Source of the DNA: JACCZH01 sp963729445
GTDB lineage: Bacteria; Chloroflexota; Chloroflexia; Thermomicrobiales; CFX8
Length of the DNA stretch: 64,000 nucleotides
Direction of reading: 5' to 3'
Assembly: GCA_963729445.1 (NCBI GenBank)
Contig: CAVSNU010000002.1
Location: forward strand, 248,001-312,000
Made by a program: the position numbers and the translations under genes. Every line of letters begins with the position of its first letter. Position 1 is the stretch's first letter. Below are positions 61,617-64,000 of the stretch, piece by piece. The notes under the pieces are model-generated. The model worked only from the letters and a program-made list of their open reading frames with translations. It made no database searches and was not told where the DNA came from.

Positions 61617-62423
61617 ATGGCCAAGAAGTCTCGACGGAAGATCAACCAACCCAACAATGCACCAGCGAACGTTTCGTCACCGAACACTCAGATGGGCCGG
61701 CCCGATAGCCGCCGCGCCCAGCGCATCATCCAACAACGCCAGGCCAAGCGTCGCCGTATCTACACGATGTTTGGAGGCGCCGCCGCGGCCGCGTTGATCC
61801 TGGTTCTCGTGCTCATCGCGATCAATCAGGATGATGCCGGCGAGGCCGCAGACACGCCAGTAAGCGTTCAAACAGGTCCCTCGGCGGACATCCCACGCGA
61901 GGGCCGGATTCTCGGCGACCCAGATGCGCCAGTGAAGATTGTTGAGTACGGTGACTTCCAATGCCCAGGCTGCGGCCAGTTCGCCGTGAACATGAAGCCG
62001 CGTCTCATTCAAGAATACGTCGCCACCGGCCAGGCAAGCTTCGAGTACCGCGACTTTGCCTTCCTCGGTAAGGAATCGATGCAGGCCAGCCGGGCGTCGT
62101 ACTGCGCGCTCGAACAGGACAAATACTGGGAGTATCACGACACGCTGTTCCACAGTCAGGTGGGCGAGAACAATGGAGCGTTCTCCGATCGAAGGCTGGT
62201 CCGGATGGCAGACGAGCTTGGCATGAACGTCGCAGAGTTCGAGGAGTGCCTGGACAGCGATCGCTACGAAGACGAGGTTGAGGCGACGACTGACCAGGGA
62301 CGGGGAGAGGGCGTAGACGCCACCCCATACTTCTTCATCAACGGCGAGCCGGTACGCGGCATCTCGAACTACGACTCTTTGCGCGAAACGATTGAGAGCG
62401 CGCTGCAAGAGGCGAGCTCATAG
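61617..62423 (+). CDS. DsbA-like thiol-disulfide oxidoreductase, membrane-anchored
   Basis: A 268-residue thioredoxin-fold oxidase. A basic N-terminus (RRAQRIIQQRQAKRRR) precedes one membrane helix (about 50-70). The active site is GDFQCPGCGQFAVN (CPGC, about residue 120). DATPYFFINGEPVRG contains the cis-Pro. It should introduce disulfides into exported proteins outside the membrane. ATG 61617 has AGGA ten bases upstream. The next gene, a VKOR protein, starts three bases after its stop and is its likely reoxidant. Confidence 0.92.
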   Translation: MAKKSRRKINQPNNAPANVSSPNTQMGRPDSRRAQRIIQQRQAKRRRIYTMFGGAAAAALILVLVLIAINQDDAGEAADTPVSVQTGPSADIPREGRILGDPDAPVKIVEYGDFQCPGCGQFAVNMKPRLIQEYVATGQASFEYRDFAFLGKESMQASRASYCALEQDKYWEYHDTLFHSQVGENNGAFSDRRLVRMADELGMNVAEFEECLDSDRYEDEVEATTDQGRGEGVDATPYFFINGEPVRGISNYDSLRETIESALQEASS

Positions 62424-62426
62424 CCA

Positions 62427-62936
62427 ATGGCACAAGGCACCCGCGTTCGAATAGGCAGCAGTGAAGCGGACACGACATCCGTGAGGTCTGGATCCCGTTT
62501 ACTGTCCGCGATTCTCGCGCTCAGCGTCGTGGGGCTAGGCATCGCCGCGTATCTGACGTACGTCCATTTCAACGAAGCCGCGTTGGTCTGTACCACCGGT
62601 GGCTGTGAGACCGTCCAGCAGTCAACCTACTCCACGATAGGCCCCCTGCCGATCGCAGCGTTAGGGGTTGGAATGTTCTTCTCGCTCCTCATGCTGGCAG
62701 GACTGCGCTGGAACGGTTCGGCGCTGGTGAAGGCCGAGACTGCCTCGCTCGCCGCCTGGGCAATGTTGCTGACCGGTATCCTATACTACACGTATCTAAC
62801 GTACGTTGAGTTGTTTGTGCTCCACGCCATCTGCCAGTGGTGCGTTGCCTCGTCAGTCGTGGCGCTGGTCATCTTCGCCCTAGAAACTACCTATTTGTGG
62901 CGCACCGTTATGGCGGAAGACTCCCCACACGACTGA
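62427..62936 (+). CDS. Vitamin K epoxide reductase (VKOR) family protein
   Basis: A 169-residue membrane protein with four or five helices. It has the outer cysteine pair in CTTGGCETVQQS (about 52-58), the conserved Ser in the following loop, and the quinone-proximal pair CQWC (about 140-143). Bacterial VKOR passes electrons from DsbA to quinone. It directly follows the DsbA-like gene, an arrangement known from actinobacteria and cyanobacteria (sometimes fused). Confidence 0.93.
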   Translation: MAQGTRVRIGSSEADTTSVRSGSRLLSAILALSVVGLGIAAYLTYVHFNEAALVCTTGGCETVQQSTYSTIGPLPIAALGVGMFFSLLMLAGLRWNGSALVKAETASLAAWAMLLTGILYYTYLTYVELFVLHAICQWCVASSVVALVIFALETTYLWRTVMAEDSPHD

Positions 62937-62963
62937 TTTCTACCCTCGACTAAGGACCAGAAT

Positions 62964-63659
62964 GTGACCGCGATTACGGCTGCCATGGAGGACTACCTCA
63001 AGGTTATCTACGGCCTTGACGAACGTGGCATCAGGATTACAACGCAGGCAATCGCCGAACGGCTCGACGTCGCTCCGCCGTCAGTGACCGGTATGCTCAA
63101 GCGCTTGGCGGAGATTCACCTGATCGAGCACCAGCGCTATCGCAGCATCGAGCTCACCGAAGCCGGCCGTAAGGTTGCGCTGGAGATTGTGCGCCACCAC
63201 CGGCTGCTTGAGCTCTATCTTGCTGAAGCTCTCGGCTACTCCTGGGACGAAGTCCATGACGAGGCGGACCGCCTGGAGCACCTCATCTCAGAGGAGTTCG
63301 AACGGCGCATTGACGCGGCGCTTGGGCACCCGACGTTTGACCCGCATGGTGACCCGATCCCTACCATCGCCGGCGATGTCTCGTCGATACCGGAAGATCG
63401 GCTCTCTGCGCTGGAGGCCGGTGAGCGTGCGACCGTCGTGCGGGTCTCAGACAACAACGCCGAAAAGCTGCGCTATCTCGGGTCCCTTGGCCTCTACCCT
63501 GAGGCGGATGTCACGGTCATTGAGCGCATGCCCTTTAATGGTCCGCTCAGGGTCCGTGTCGGAGACGACGAACACGTCGTCGGACTCGAGTTAGCAGCGT
63601 CGGTGCACGTCGACTCGGTTAGCGATGCGGACGACAAGCCGGCCGAACCCTCCTCCTGA
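62964..63659 (+). CDS. DtxR/MntR-family metal-dependent regulator
   Basis: A 231-residue iron- or manganese-responsive repressor. The helix-turn-helix (about 27-60) is RITTQAIAERLDVAPPSVTGMLKRLAE. The dimerisation/metal domain has VRHHRLLELYLAEALGYSWDEVHDEADRLEHLISEEFERRI with the usual His/Glu ligands. A C-terminal SH3/FeoA domain (about 150-220) completes the long form of the family. Start is GTG, behind AAGGACC. It is 27 bases after the VKOR gene. Confidence 0.92.
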   Translation: MTAITAAMEDYLKVIYGLDERGIRITTQAIAERLDVAPPSVTGMLKRLAEIHLIEHQRYRSIELTEAGRKVALEIVRHHRLLELYLAEALGYSWDEVHDEADRLEHLISEEFERRIDAALGHPTFDPHGDPIPTIAGDVSSIPEDRLSALEAGERATVVRVSDNNAEKLRYLGSLGLYPEADVTVIERMPFNGPLRVRVGDDEHVVGLELAASVHVDSVSDADDKPAEPSS

Positions 63660-63736
63660 GCTCCAGTTTGCACACGCGTCGCCGCGTACGTACAATAAGA
63701 TGTTGAGCAGATGCACGCCTTCGAAGGGACCACTCG

Positions 63737-64000
63737 TTGTCAGTTATCCAGGACTCCGTCTCGCACGCCACCATCTGGCGCGAGCCGGCAACGCTCACCA
63801 CTGAACAACTCGCAATCACAGACTGGCCCGTGCTCAGTTCAATTCTGCATGCTCGTGGCATCACCACAGCTGAAGAGGCGGCACGCTTCATCGGCGCAGC
63901 CGACGTGCCGTTCGCGGACCCCTTTTTGCTGCCCGACCTCGTCCGCGCGGTCGCGCTTATCAAGTCCGCACTCAACGACGACGCTCCGATTGGGATCTTT
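63737..64000 (+). CDS. recJ: Single-stranded-DNA-specific exonuclease RecJ, N-terminal part
   Basis: The frame from TTG 63737 runs off the window after 88 codons. It encodes WPVLSSILHARGITTAEEAARF and ADPFLLPDLVRAVALIKSAL, the usual RecJ lead-in to the DHH phosphoesterase domain, which lies beyond the end. RecJ degrades single-stranded DNA 5' to 3' in recombination and repair. GAAGGGA lies seven bases before the TTG. Confidence 0.85.
   Translation, partial: MSVIQDSVSHATIWREPATLTTEQLAITDWPVLSSILHARGITTAEEAARFIGAADVPFADPFLLPDLVRAVALIKSALNDDAPIGIF

Overview
The window is high-GC bacterial DNA packed with genes on both strands. The gene mix (HspR-ClpB heat-shock pair, F420-type PPOX oxidoreductase, DUF1786 and YugP-type proteins, TreT-like trehalose synthase, VKOR+DsbA pair, many GTG/TTG starts, Tat-dependent lipoprotein binding proteins) best fits a Chloroflexota bacterium of the Thermomicrobia/Sphaerobacter kind. 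That placement is inference from gene content; no rRNA or ribosomal protein gene is present to prove it.

Layout. 1-6 kb: Zn alcohol dehydrogenase, TMEM175-type channel, hspR-clpB with a readable promoter and terminator. 6-12.5 kb: DUF4349 lipoprotein, M20 peptidase, HAD phosphatase, methyltransferase, small kinase, CsbD, small membrane protein. 13-21.5 kb: solute-binding protein without a signal peptide, an SsuABC-type importer, a Rieske oxygenase, and a LysR regulator, with two matching palindromic operator-like sites upstream. 21.5-25.2 kb: a four-gene operon (HAD, frameshifted FAD amine oxidoreductase, GNAT, cystathionine gamma-synthase/lyase type). 26-27.3 kb: a three-subunit nitrile hydratase / thiocyanate hydrolase operon. 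28.8-31.4 kb: a four-GAF diguanylate cyclase. 31.7-33.9 kb: a selenocysteine tRNA gene carrying a 2.1-kb integrated element with a 69-bp duplicated tRNA 3' end and a decayed tyrosine integrase. 34-39.4 kb: ureidoglycine aminohydrolase, two tRNA-Thr genes, an oligopeptide-type ABC importer (binding protein and two permeases). 39.4-41 kb: a DNA methyltransferase fused to an Mrr-like nuclease, frameshifted near its start. 41.3-50 kb: MFS exporter, GNAT, TreT, AI-2E-type permease, stress/PRC-barrel protein, SDR, a possible PD-(D/E)XK protein, CBS protein. 50-54.4 kb: CoA-ester lyase facing an operon of a succinyl-CoA-synthetase-like ligase and a two-subunit class I fumarase. 54.5-64 kb: CYTH protein, AlkX/YcaQ glycosylase, YugP peptidase, polyprenyl synthase, DUF1786, phosphoesterase, DsbA+VKOR, DtxR regulator, start of recJ.

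Working together. The fumarase/mesaconase, acyl-CoA ligase and CoA-ester lyase can form one three-step route from an unsaturated C4 or C5 dicarboxylate to acetyl-CoA plus glyoxylate or pyruvate. DsbA and VKOR form an oxidative protein-folding pair. The SsuABC importer and Rieske oxygenase suggest uptake and oxidation of an unidentified aromatic or organic compound.

Three families of dispersed palindromic repeats sit between genes. Families A and C share a two-level design: a large hairpin whose arms are themselves hairpins. A and B repeats also occur joined as one composite of about 225 bp, present twice. Three genes carry apparent single-base frameshifts (about 23875, 33297, 40953), which may be real decay or sequencing errors.
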